Below are positions 1-12,800 of a stretch of DNA of 64,000 nucleotides, one piece after another; positions within the stretch are counted from its first letter, which is position 1, and the number at the start of each line of letters is the position of its first letter. Source of the stretch: Clytia hemisphaerica (taxonomy: Eukaryota; Cnidaria; Hydrozoa; Leptothecata; Clytiidae); the NCBI GenBank assembly GCA_902728285.1, contig CACVBU010001120.1, forward strand, positions 124,001-188,000. The letters are read 5' to 3'. The notes under the pieces are model-generated. The model did no database searches. It had not been told where the DNA came from and saw only the letters and a list, made by a program, of their open reading frames with translations. The translations under genes and the position numbers were made by a program.

Positions 1-1480
1 TCAAAATAGTTTAGAGAAAAAAGTCTAAAATGCCTCAACTTTCAGGATGATAGCAATTTGAGCTGAAATTTCCAAAGAACAGCCAAGCACAACAAACAAG
101 TGGGGATTGTCAGGCTAGAACACTTCTTTCTGACACTCTCCTTCACACTTCATCATACAATTGTTCCTCTCTGTTATGTGAGACTGTGAAAAACTTACCT
201 TCGAGTCTGTCTTCTTCAACCAGTTGGCCAGAGGGAAAGAAACGTGCATATGTGCAAAGAAAATTTGCAGAGCGGAATCGGGAAATCGAGAAATGAGGTT
301 TTAATCAATAGCCAAAGTGTTTTGAGCAATGGCCAAAAGTTCAAATCGATTTGACTTTTAAAAAAATTGAAAACAAAATCGATTTGAACTTGAATGATAA
401 TATTAATTGATTGTATTGTAATTTTAATTCGATCGCAAAATTGTTTTCAATCTGAATCTGATTCGCTTTTAATCTTAAATTGAATTACTTTTTTGTTTGT
501 TTGTAGAATGAGAAAAAAATTATCTTTTAATGTGAAAATTGAAAAAAAATCATTTGGCAGCGCTCGGCCACCATAAACCTGTATTTTGTAACTGACTAAC
601 TTTTGAAATAATAATGTCACTAGCAACCGACGTTATTCGTATGAGTTAAACCTTCACATCGGCCTCTCAAATCCTTGAATAATGTCCTAGTTCAAGTATA
701 TAAACTTTTGCATGAATTAGTATAGGAAGAGTGCATTATGAGAAAAGAAAACCACAAAACATTCAATTAAGAGACATCGTTGATAACTCGTTTGTGAAGC
801 CCTTCTATAAAACAAAATCCTAAAGAAACATCACAGAAACATCAAACGATCACTTTATAATGACAATATCATCCCACACTTAATCAAACATGAAACTATT
901 ATCACTAACAAGCATATCTTATTAATGTCTTATTAAAAAAATGCTGCCAAAGCACATTTCAAATCTCGTATAACATTCAGCAAGGGAATCACACTTAACA
1001 CATCATGAGTCAAATTCTTTGAAATCATATTTCATTCCGCTAAATACTCAATCTTTAAGTATTGCATAGTTAATCAATTCTATATTTAGCGAAATAAAAA
1101 ACTTAGATCAGCATTTTTAAGACGAACAATCGATGAGAAATGATCGACTAGTAATCATTGCTACTACACTTCGACCCACTGGTTTAAAAGCTCAATCATA
1201 AAGAGAGCGAAATAATTTGCAATATGAAATGAAAAGCCGAGATGATTCCATACTCTGAGCATTATCTTTATATCTTTCCTGTAGCGATGAGGTCTAGTAT
1301 TTTTAATTTCGCTTAGAGAAAGTATTACGATAGCCTTTCTGCGGCGGCGGCGGTGTCATCGGAAAAAAAATTAGAAAACGAAAGTGCTTGATACGGTGGA
1401 CGAACTCACTAAATTTAATTTACAAATTACACGCTCGTATAACCACGGACGCGGGTTTTCTTTGGATTACGTCATATATC
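1..1480. other. No confident gene; AT-rich leader
   Basis: I see no supported coding region here. The segment is AT-rich with scattered homopolymer A and T runs. On the minus strand a good splice donor (GTAAGT) lies just below position 209 after a short open stretch (roughly 209-270) that could read as the end of an exon, but I found no matching acceptor and no recognisable protein. It could be a downstream exon of the NUP133-like gene or the first exon of another minus-strand gene; neither is supported. Confidence 0.4.
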
Positions 1481-1489
1481 TTTGTGTCT

Positions 1490-3085
1490 TTAGCTCCACA
1501 GTTTTGATTTTTTCTTTATTTTCTTATAAGCATATACTTTATAAGAATCAAATCAATAACTCTTGATAGACGGTAATATACCTTTCGGTAATTAGTTCTT
1601 ACAAAGTAAACAAGGGATGACGCACAATATGAGCTTACTTATTTTTCTTATAAGCATATAATTTATAAGAATCCAATCAATAACTCATGATAGACGGTGA
1701 TATACCTTTCGGTAATTAGTTCTTACAAAGTAAACAAAGTGAGCATATTTATTTTTCTTATAAGCATATACTTTATAAGAATCAAATCAATAACTCTTGA
1801 TAGACGGTGATATACCTTTCGGTAATTAGTTCTTACAAAGTAAACAAAGTATGGCGCACAATATGGTTATATTTATTTTTCTTAAAAGCATATACTTTAT
1901 AAGAATCAAATCAATAAATCTTGATAGACGGTGATATACCTTTCGGTAATTAGTTCTTACAAAGTAAACAAAGTATGGCGCACAATATGGGCATATTTAT
2001 TTTTCTTATAAGCATATACTTTATAAGAATCAAATCAATAACTCTTGATAGACGGTGATATACCTTTCGGTAATTAGTTCTTACAAAGTAAACAAAGTAT
2101 GACGCACAATATGAGCATATTTATTTTTCTTATAAGCATATACTTTATAAGAATCAAATCAATAACTCTAGATAGACGGTGATATACCTTTCGGTAATTA
2201 GTTCTTACAAAGTAAACAAGGGATGGCGCACAATATGACCTTATTTATTTTTCTTATAAGCATATACTTTATAAGAATCAAATCAATAACTCTTGATAGA
2301 CGGTGATATACCTTTCGGTAATTAGTTCTTACAAAGTAAACAAGGGATGGCGCACAATATGAGCATATCTATTTTTCTTATAAGCATTTAATTTATAAGA
2401 ATCAAATCAATAACTCTTGATAGACGGTGATATAGCTTTCGGTAATTAGTTGTTCCAAAGTAAACAAAGAACGGCGCACAATATGAGCTCATTTATTTTT
2501 CTTATAAGCATTTACTTTATAAGAATCAAATCAATAACTCTTTATAGACTGTAATATACCTTTCGGTAATTAGTTTTTACAAAGTAAACAAGGGATGGCG
2601 CACAATATGAGCTTACTTATTTTTCTTATAAGCATATACTTTATAAGAATCAAATCAATAACTCTTGATAGACGGTGATATACCTTTTGGTAATTAGCTC
2701 TTGCAAAGTAAACAAGCAATGGCACACAATATGAGCATTTTTATTTTTCTTACAAGCATTTACTTTATAAGAATCAAATCAATAACTTTCGATAGACGGT
2801 GATATACCTTTCGGTAATTAGTTTTTACAAAGTAATCAATGGACGGCGCACATTATGAGCATATTTATTATTCTTATAAGCATTTACTTTATAAGAATCA
2901 AATCAATAACTCTTGATAGACGGTAATATACCTTTCGGTAATTAGCTCTTACAAAATAAACAATAGATGGCGCACAATAGGAGCATATTCATTTTTCTTA
3001 TATAAGCATTTGCTTTATAAGAATCGAATCAATAACTTTTGATAGACGGTGATATTACCTTTGTTTATTAGTTCTTAGAAATTAA
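1490..3085. repeat. 124-bp tandem array, about 13 copies
   Basis: The landmark GATAGACGGT recurs at about 1565, 1689, 1799, 1923, 2047, 2171, 2295, 2419, 2543 (mutated), 2667, 2791, 2915 and 3041. Spacing is 124 bp, except one 110-bp unit (loss of the ATGGCGCACAAT stretch) and one 126-bp unit. Each unit carries an imperfect palindrome, TTCTTATAA then 9 bases then TTATAAGAA, and ends in a variable ATGGCGCACAATATGAGC spacer. Copies differ by a few substitutions, most at the array edges, as expected for a satellite-like array homogenised by unequal exchange. It lies beyond the last NUP133-like exon found, so it may be intronic. Confidence 0.95.
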
Positions 3086-3624
3086 ACAACAGTTGTTCTT
3101 AAATTAGTCTCTTTTTTTAGCGATTTTAAGCCTCGTTGTTCTTGTAAAATTGTTTCATCAAGGCTCGATGTAAAGTAGATTTCAAATTGGCTTCAATCTC
3201 TACTTCTTGTTTTTCCTATGTAGTTTAAATTCTAGGCGAAATTTTCGACTTTAAGTCGTCTTGTTTTATTTGCGGGAGGTAAGGAGCCATTTAGTGTCCA
3301 GGGATTCTATTTAGAATTAGCCGTAGATACTGGGTCTGTGTACAGACCATTTCGCATCTCACACGATACTAACTTTCTTTCACAAGCCGTCAAATGAAAA
3401 TAGTTCGCACTCAGCTTTGTTTTGATTAACTTTGTAGTGTAACAAGGAGCTTCTACCTCCCTCTTGGTATATCCAATTTTGAAAGCCCTTCTTTTCAAAA
3501 AATATACAACACTACAAAACTTATCAAGTACCTTTTGATAACTTTTATCCTTTGTTAAGAGCGTCAGGAGGCCATTAAGTAATGATTAGGGCCGTTTCCC
3601 GATACTGTTCAACACCAGAAAATC

Positions 3625-3778
3625 TTAATACACGATATACACGATTGCAATGTCTTCTGACATTACATCACGGACCCAACAGCTGATTGGTTGTAAGTGA
3701 GGTAAAGTCTTACGTAAAATAAACCACTTTCAACCAATCAGTGGTTGAAAGACATTGCGATGGTGCATATCATGAATT
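3625..3778. repeat. Imperfect inverted repeat (possible miniature element)
   Basis: Two blocks recur in inverted orientation: CGATTGCAATGTCTT near 3641 against AAGACATTGCGATGG near 3750, and CTGATTGGTTG near 3682 against CAACCAATCAG near 3732. The whole can fold into a hairpin with an internal loop. No target duplication is visible, so it may be an old miniature transposon. Confidence 0.45.
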
Positions 3779-3800
3779 ACCGAGCAAAAGGCGTACAAAC

Positions 3801-6800
3801 CGTTTCACTTTTAGAGTAATCTTTGAAAGCTTGGGATAATGATTGTTGAACATCCAGTAAAACGTCTTCTTCTTTCTCGACTTCCATTTTCTGAAAAAGA
3901 AGACCATAGATGTCTTATTCGAAACATTAATAGATAGAGCTTTTCTGTAATTCCAAAGCTACGGCAGTTGAAATAAAGTAACACACTATCTTTGCTGAGT
4001 AGACCTAAGTAGTTATTTTGCTTCAGCCAGAGAGAGAGAAGCTCCCGCTAGTGTTTTATATAAGATATCTGGGTGGAAATATGAAACCCACTATCAAGAG
4101 TAAAATATTTTGATTTTTGAGTAAGTTCTGCACGATTTACTTACTCTACTAGAAACAAGAAATAAAACGTTAATTACAATATTCAAGCTTTCGAAAACTT
4201 AGTAACTGAAGGTCCCTGACTCTTCAATCTTTTGTCAAAAAGAATAAGTGCTTCATGATAAAAATAATCAATTTGATTTTTGTTTTCAGTTTCACTGTTT
4301 CTACTAGGGAAGACTAGTAGCCGGCAACAAGAAGCTCTTATAAACAACGCTCTACTATTCGATACGCTCCCTTATTCGATGAAAATCAAGTTTCCCTTGA
4401 AAATCGAATTAGTGAACGTCAACTGTAATCTATTTTTGTTACCTTTTGTTTGTGCTGCACTGTTTCTCTTTGTTTGAAAGAATTTCTAAGAAAACAAAAG
4501 GATGAGCAAAAAGGAACGAGTTCATTCCAGTCTCACGGTGACACATTAGGTCTAGCGAAAGAAAACAACGCATTTTCATTTCATTTGGGGGTAAATTAGC
4601 GATCTTTCAAGTAAAGTACTATACGTTATTTCAAATGAACTGTCTCAACTGTTCATGATATGCCATTCATTATATGCAGTGATGTATTTCACGAATAGAA
4701 GAAAAGTTTGGCTTACATGATTGGTTCGTGTCGATCAACTTTCAAAGATATTAAACCGTTCCTTCGACATAAAAAGACGGGATCCGTTCCAAAGTAACCT
4801 TCAAAGAAAGAAAAACAACACATTAAAAGGGCTTCTACTTTTTCAGTCCCATTTAATCGCGAATCAGCATAACTTTCAGAAAATTCAAAAAGAAGAGGGA
4901 ACCAATATCCGGTGGTTGGAAATTCCACTTAAAGATCGCGGTGAGACAATAATAAGTACATGGCCCCCGGCGTGCGAATCGAATTGAGGGGGCCAAAAAA
5001 AATATGTCGCCCACCATGGTTGGGCGACGTAGAAAATTTTCGACTTTTTACCCTTATTTCACCCCTCTAAACGGTATATATAAGATTTTTTAAATTAAAA
5101 AAAAATTACTTTGCAAAATATTGGAGGGCGGTGACGGGGGCCACGAAGTAATAATATAATCAGCGCATGCATCGAGTTTTTTGTCACCAGTGTCATTGAG
5201 CTACACTTAAAGCACACCTTAAAATCATACTTTTCTGATACTGTAGTATAACTTCCAAACATAATCCTTTTGATTTTATTGACTTAAAGAAATTCTTCCT
5301 ATGGCTAGATTGTCGGCGGGAAAACGGGGAAAACAAACCAATCATAGGAGTTCTCTTGCTGCAACATGAGGATTAGTGTGAAAACGGAGCGATCTGACGA
5401 AACACGAGATTTGGTGTCATGTAGTCATGCACGACCTACTTGACCAAAGTATGACAAGTCATTTCCAATAACAAAAGTAAAACACATATACATATTATTA
5501 CCTGTTCCCAAAAGAAATTGGTTCCCTGTGTCAAAGTCGATTCGGGCGCTATTTTGATTTGCTTTCGATACTGAAAATAAAATAAATCATTTCATTAACC
5601 CTTTGAGCACCTTCCTGTTTTTTTTTAGGGTAAATATACAATTCGACAGCGTGTCTGGTTGGTATTTTATAGACAACAATGTAAGTTTAGCTGAAATTCA
5701 GATTAGCTGATATCAAAACATTTTTAACTTGAGATTTGCGCCACTGATAATATTGACCTAAAATTGTGTGTAAAGTTTTTAGTTTCGTCACGTGGGCATT
5801 TAGATATTTTACGTAGATAGTTCAGTAATCTAAGAGTTTTAGGCAGTCGTTCGATTCGATTGTTTTTAAAGGATCCACATACAGCCGAATCAGTAAGTAA
5901 GTAATGGACGGAATATTAGAAGGACCGAGTTTGAAGTACTGACACTTTAACCGCTCGACCGTCGCTCCACTTTTTTACAGACTGGTATTTTACACAAAAT
6001 GCACCAAAATGTTCACTTTCAGCATAATCGACAGTCCAATTTTATTGAAATGACTCTAAGTAAGTATAATATGATCAATCCCTAATACTTGTCAAAATTT
6101 CAATTCGATAGCATTTTCCGATCATGATATACAAACACCTTGGGCTGATTCAGGCAAAAAAGGGCAACTTTTGGCCGGTCTGTAAAATACATGAAACCGA
6201 CAAATGGTAAAAATCTTCTATGTCAATTGGAGTGTTGTCTTACAAATCATGAGCTGGAAAATTAATGAACGGTACTCGAACATTTTCCTATTCTCACTGG
6301 CCGTTCGAGTCGGGGAGATTACTGTAAAAAGAAATAAATATTTGATTGCAACAGGCCGACATTTTGTCTTGGTTTGCCAAAGAGTTTCAAGGTTGAATAG
6401 TCTTTTTCTTACATTGAATGGAGAGTATGGTCTTGCTTGTTGACAAGTTGGCGCGATAGCTGCCCGGTGGAACTACGAGTTTCGGTTGCTCAGTGAACTA
6501 AAAAGAAAATTCAAGTAAGTACAATCATCGAAAGACGTTGATCAATGTATAAGTAGACAGGATACATAAGACCCTTTTTTACAAGAACTTCCAAAATTTA
6601 TCAAGCCTATATTATATTCTTGATGCTTTAGATTCAGCAAAGCCTTAAAAGTGTTTTTGGCTTGTTCTTAATATCTTTATAGTTTGTTCGTATAAAAATA
6701 CTGTGTACTGTGTTAGGAGAGATTTTGTCTTCAAGGGGTAGAGGATGAACAATTTGATCATTTTCCCGCGCGCATACTAAGTTGTAGAGGTGTGGAACGA

Positions 6801-9800
6801 AACTTTGAGGAGGTAAGGAAGGGCCTGGGCGAGAGTTTGGATTACAACCAATCATAGAGGACTAAACAAAAACTTCACTGTTTTGTGATTCAAGTTTTTA
6901 AACGCCTTGTTTTCTACTTTCCATACTATTTATAGTCCAATCATCTAAGCAGGAGGTCCTATTAGAGATGAAGCGAAAGCGAAACATGTTTTTCTTGGTA
7001 TATATAGGATATTTTATTGATTGAAAACGGCTATCAAAATGTTCAAAACACGGCTATTTCCCTTCTAGTTATAGTCAAAACTTTTTGTTGAAATTTTTCG
7101 TCATCTTTATTTCATCAGTAAAAGCTCAACAAAAATGATATCCTTTTTTTCTCATAAGAGAAGTTAAAAAATTGACATCCCTTAGCATCCGTTACTGTTG
7201 TAACTTACTAAGAAAAACATGATTTTCCAGTTACCATAGCAACCGTGGCTATGTAGAAAATTTCTTTCATTCATTTCACAGAGTTTCATCCAAGGAACAA
7301 TCCTGCCAAGCTTCAACTTCTAACTCTAAAGTTATCTTGAGAAAAAATGTCGCAAAGTTTTTTTTTTTTTTTGGGGGGGGGGGGGTTGCCGGGCTGTATA
7401 CCCTAGCAACAGGGTGCAATTTTGAAAATAAATTTTGAATTTGTTATTTTTGTTATGTATCAACTTATACCAAAGTTGTTCATAAAAGGGTCTTTTGGGT
7501 CGATAACCACCATAACGAAATCGAAGGCTGTTCATCAGCGGTTTAAAAAATTAGAAATCTTTCTAATCTTTCAGAGAGAAGTCAGAAATCCCGGTCATGT
7601 ACTGTAATCTTTCCCAACCATGAGAGAAATAATATATAATACCTGTTCCCTTGTAAGTTTATCAAATTGTGTTTTACTAGAATCACGAAAATACAAAAAA
7701 ATAGCTTACTGAGTGACAGTCCAAATTAATGACGAAATCGAAATGCCCAGCCATTTGAAAATTGCCTATAGAAAATCAAGAAAAGAAAGTCATACCAGAA
7801 AAAGCTAAACAAAGTTAAAATTCAGTATTATCTTAGAAACTTCGTTTGATTATTTTTGTCTGATAATATTTTTGTCATACCATACATCCATTAAGCATTT
7901 TGGTTTTTATTTCTCAAATTTCAACGAATAAATAATGATAACGGAAAAGTTAGAAGAAAAACCGGAAATACAATTTTTACCGAGAAGTAAGGACTGTTTA
8001 TTGTCTACACCAGCATACATCAATAGAACGATACCAGAACCGGTATTCTTAGCAGCAACTACATAAATCTCATTTGTTTCTTGGTAGGAGATCTAAAGAA
8101 AGGTCATAATGCATGGTGAATCAACAAGTGATGATGATTATTTTATGGAAGTGGTCTTTACAATACTGTAGGAGTTTTAGCCCTAAAATTTGCAACAGTG
8201 TCATCGACTTACGAATGTCGAGGCTTCGGTTTGATCGACTTATGAAATGTCGAGGCTAAAAGTAGTTCTCACAATAAAGGGTACATCGAATCTATTACGC
8301 AATATAAAAGAATATAATTCTTAGCTCAGGTATAGTCTTGAAGAATTAAAGACACTCTGGTTAATCCTTAATCGTGATCTGCTACCGAGGATCGGTGGAA
8401 AAAGTTTGCTAAAAGAAATACCTCATCACGATAACTTTTCAAGAAATGTAACAAGTCCAGTTGATTGCTCATCTACAACAAAACAAAAAGGTGAAAACTT
8501 TGTCACTATCGAAGAAGAGAAATTACCTAAAAATACCCACTGATTTATTGTATAATATTAGCCGTCCCGGCGTCATCCGACACGACTCTTTACCATAAAA
8601 ATTAAGCTCGCTTCGCTCACCATTATTGAAAATTAAATGTATTTCTTACTTGTGAGAAATATGTAAATGATATGTAAACGATTTCTTATTTTTTCAAGGA
8701 AAATGAATTACAATATTTTCTTGTTTATTGAATGGAACATTGATTAAAACATTTTCCTGCATTTTCCAAGGAAATTATGTACGTCTTGTACTTTCAAAGG
8801 AAAATTAGATCAAACACATTCATGTATTTTATATGTATGTAGCAAATTCATGCATTTTTCAAGGAAAATCGACCAATACAATCTCTTGTATTTTCCAAGG
8901 AAAAAATTACCTAAGATAATTTAAAAATGTTTCAAGAAAATTTTCTAAAGCAATTTTTTGCTCTTTTCACCAAGCTAATTTTGCGAGAAAGGTAAAAAAT
9001 GGAGTTATTTTGAGAGCAAATCGAATCGAAACTGCCATTTTTTTCAATGTAATGGCAAGGAAAGAAGATCTTGCATTGCTAAAAAATACCACAATAAGAG
9101 TATCTTCTAAAACTTGTAGTTTAGCCATCGTGGCTAGCCATTGTGGGTAAACATCCGAAGGTGACTTTGAATAGCTTTGAAAATTTGATTAGCTTTGGAA
9201 ATTTGATATTTCAAAATGAAAAAGAAAAAGATAATGAGTATTGTCTTGAAAATGTTCAAAAGAGAAGACTACAAAAAGGAAAAATAATACTTTTACGGTT
9301 TTCATTTTAAGGCTGAAAATTGACCAATTGAAAGATCAATACAGAAAAGGCGCTAAAATGATTTGCCGGGTGCTTAAAAAAATCGCTAGCGAAAAATGGG
9401 AGAGCTTGGATTTAAGCGTATTATAATATAGACAAGTGAAAGAATATTTAATACCTTGATTGCAACTTTTAATACGTTCCAAGTTCCATCTTTATGGAAG
9501 CGTCAAGTATCAAAAGGTAGGTTGAACTATTTAGAAGTGAATGAAAATTGACGCCCAAGATGTTCTCGTAAACTTACCTTAGAGGAGCCGTCAGCTGTCA
9601 CTTCCCATTTTTGTAGCATGTTATCACTGATAACAAAGAAATATCTGAAAAAAGATAAAGACTTTTCGTTATTTGAAAATTTTCCAAATGTATTTTTCAA
9701 AAATTTGAGTCTTTTCAAGTCAAATAGGTGAACATATTGACCAGCACCAAGAAGAACTTCTCTAAGAAGTATTACACAATATTAATTTTTGAAAAAGAGA

Positions 9801-12800
9801 CTGTGTAGGGGAAATAAAGTTTTGGAGGGAAATTCTTTATCAAAAATAAAGATAAATTAATCGAGAGGGAAGAATCAACTTGCATCTGATACGCTGTAAA
9901 TTTTGTAAAAATGCTCAGGTCAAAAATTTTAATGAATGTTGCAATACTAAAGCTCTTCACAGATCAGCTTATTAAAGTATGCTTCTAAAAACTTCCTTCA
10001 GATGAAATACTACCTTACAAGCTCCATAGACTTCCATTTGGAGAGCTTATACAGTATTTTAGTTAATTTACCCTACCTTTCATCATCTGCATAGTCCAAC
10101 GTACCATCGAAAATACAAGGAGGATACTAAGATGAGAATGAAAAGAAAAAGTCAAGTCACCGATGATCAGGATCAACAGAAAAACAAAATGCTGAGAAAG
10201 CAACAAAAAAACTGTGGAGAAAAGTAAAGCCTCAATCCGTTGGGGAGGGGGTACCTAGGCAAATGAAGGGTACGGGTAAGCGTAATCTTATGGGCACGTT
10301 TTTGGAACCTGGCAGTCGATGTAAGGGTTGGAGAAATCAGAAAATGAAATCTTAGTCCCACTAAAGGGCTGGAGAAAAGGAAATTTTCCACGTTTTCAAA
10401 AGAAGAGAATTCGGTCAAATTAGTCCCAATAAGGGTCTTAAAATTCACAAAATTTCCCTATTTGTCCTCGTTTTTAGTCCCACTAAGGGTGCCAGTCTCA
10501 ATATTTTGATTTAACAGGTTACCTTGTTGGTAGAGGGGGCGGGAGCCCAGAAACTCGAAACTCGCCGTGAAATACTTGATAACATGCCAGCGTTCGATGA
10601 AATAGCTTGGTATTGAATCGATGTCTAAAGAAAAAAAGTGAAACCATGTTTTTCAGCGATGGAGAAGGTCAGCTTGTCTAGAGCTTGACCTACTGGGGAC
10701 GACAGCACTAAATTTTCGTTTTAAGTCTAAAAAAAGATTTAATACTTACGGAAGAAGTTGTCAGTAGGTATATTTCATTTGTAGTTGTTGCAAGAATGAA
10801 CCCATGTGGCTGAAAAAAAAGAGAAGACAGTTTTCCAAGTAAAAGTGGGGAAACGCAAGTATATTGACTCAAAAGTATGCCATAAAGTACAAATCAAAAG
10901 CTGTGAATAAATTCATTTTAAAAATTTTGAATGAAAGATAACAAAGATAAACACACCTTCAAAGAGAAGATTGAATGACAAGATTTGCCAGACAGGTTCA
11001 AGTTAACTTCAGCGAAGATGGGCGGTTTTGTGATATCAGGCCAATACCGGATATCACCCTCTGGAGAGACGATGACCATGCAGGTCTTAGACAGGGAGAG
11101 ACCATCAGTGTTCGATTCAGATAAGCAGACAAGGGTGGATTTGTGGTGAAGCTCAGTGGATGGAAGTTGAAACTCAAGACATGAGGTAGCCTAAAATGCA
11201 AAAACGTAATTATAAGTGACAAAAATTTCACTGTATGATAGTGGTTTAATACAATGAGATCAGTAAAATCACAAAATGGCAAAGAAACTTCATGAAAAAC
11301 TTGATCAAAACAATTGAAGTGCACAGTCTACAAGTTTGATTTTTGATAGTGAAGTATACAATCCATCGTATTCCTAATTGACCTTCAGTGCTGGATCGGC
11401 TGTGAGAAGAAGTATCAAAAATACAAGTGTACGATTGCTTTTTTGAAAATGAAATATACACAATTAATTAAGGCGATAAGGTGTGCGTCAATTTAGTAAA
11501 GTTTGTTAATGCTAAAAAGTTTTAATCCATCAAATTTTTCAATTTGATAGATGAAAAACCTGTCGTATGGTTTATCACCAGGTCTTTTTAAGTCTAGAAC
11601 CTGTCGATAATTTGAAAAAAAAGAAGACTTTTTACCTTTCGAACGAGTGAGGGTGAGGAGAGACGCCACAAGAACAACTTGTTTATGCTTAACAGAAAAC
11701 ACCATCCATCTGGTCGTATGATGCATGAGAGTCTTTCTGTAAGAAAACAAAAATATCAAGATCTTTAAGACGATACTGGATGTTGGGAATTATTTTTTAA
11801 TTATTTTTATTTAAGATAAATAAAAACTAAAATAAACATTCCTAAAAAAGCTTCTCTTTTAGAAATAGTGGATCTTTTTCAATGACCTATATAAACCCAG
11901 CACTAAGCTATATTCACAATCTTTGATCAGAATTATTTTAAAAGCCGTACCAGCAAAGAAGCCAATAAAGTGTTAAAATTACATCAAACGGCACTACATT
12001 ATCACAAATGGCAATGGGTACCACTTTCAAAAAACTCTCAGATCAACGATTTTGATTGGCTGGGACTGAGAAACTGCATCCGAGGTTTCCATAAACGCCA
12101 GTGATCTTTTTTAACGGAGAGTGGCAGCTAATAAGAAAAAGATGATTAAAAGCATCGAGATAATGAACTTACCTGCATTGACCTTGGCAATTTCTTCGGA
12201 GACATTAACAGGTAATCCACTACTCATACGAACCAATTGATGATTTTCACCTTTCTCGATCACTTGGAGTGACCTGAAACAATTTCAATAACCAAATAAA
12301 TCATAACAAATAATGTAATGTAATTAATCATTTATTATACATGATTGTAGACAAAATATGATTTCTCAGTGTTGTGCATATGTCTCTCATCTAGATTTCC
12401 ATCCATGGATATACCGGGTGCGCCACAAAAAAGTTTCTCTCTTTGAACCTAATTTTCTCGAAATCTAAAAATTTTAAAAGAACCATTTCTTTTCCATTGG
12501 AAAGAAGAAAGATAAACTTAAATTTTGATGGGTCATTTATTAAATTCGATTCATTAGATCAAAAGTTATGCTCAATTGAATAAAAAAGTTATTTTCAGAA
12601 AGTGCTCGAAAACGTTAAAACTAAACACATAAATTTTGAGACTGAAGGGTCGATAGGGTTTAAAATCTTCATCAAAATCAATTTAATTTACTTTTACCGA
12701 AATTTTCCTCAGGTTTTTGGTGCTTGACTGGATAAAGTCTTTGTAAGACTGGATCTACCTCGAAACCCATATTTGATGTATTTTTATGAATTTTACCAGA

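Noticed and set aside
209..270. Candidate minus-strand exon ending at a GTAAGT donor
   Set aside because: No acceptor in reach and the short peptide could be read in two frames, neither matching NUP133 or another family convincingly.
1490..3085. CRISPR-like array
   Set aside because: The whole 124-bp unit is repeated with no unique spacers, and the context is an animal genome with introns.
4713..4928. 71-residue stand-alone minus-strand frame
   Set aside because: Only its last 27 residues are real, as exon 14 of the NUP133-like gene; the rest is intron.
9450..9480. Extra short NUP133-like exon near 9447-9483
   Set aside because: Splice-like ends exist but the phase does not fit between neighbouring exons, which join correctly without it.
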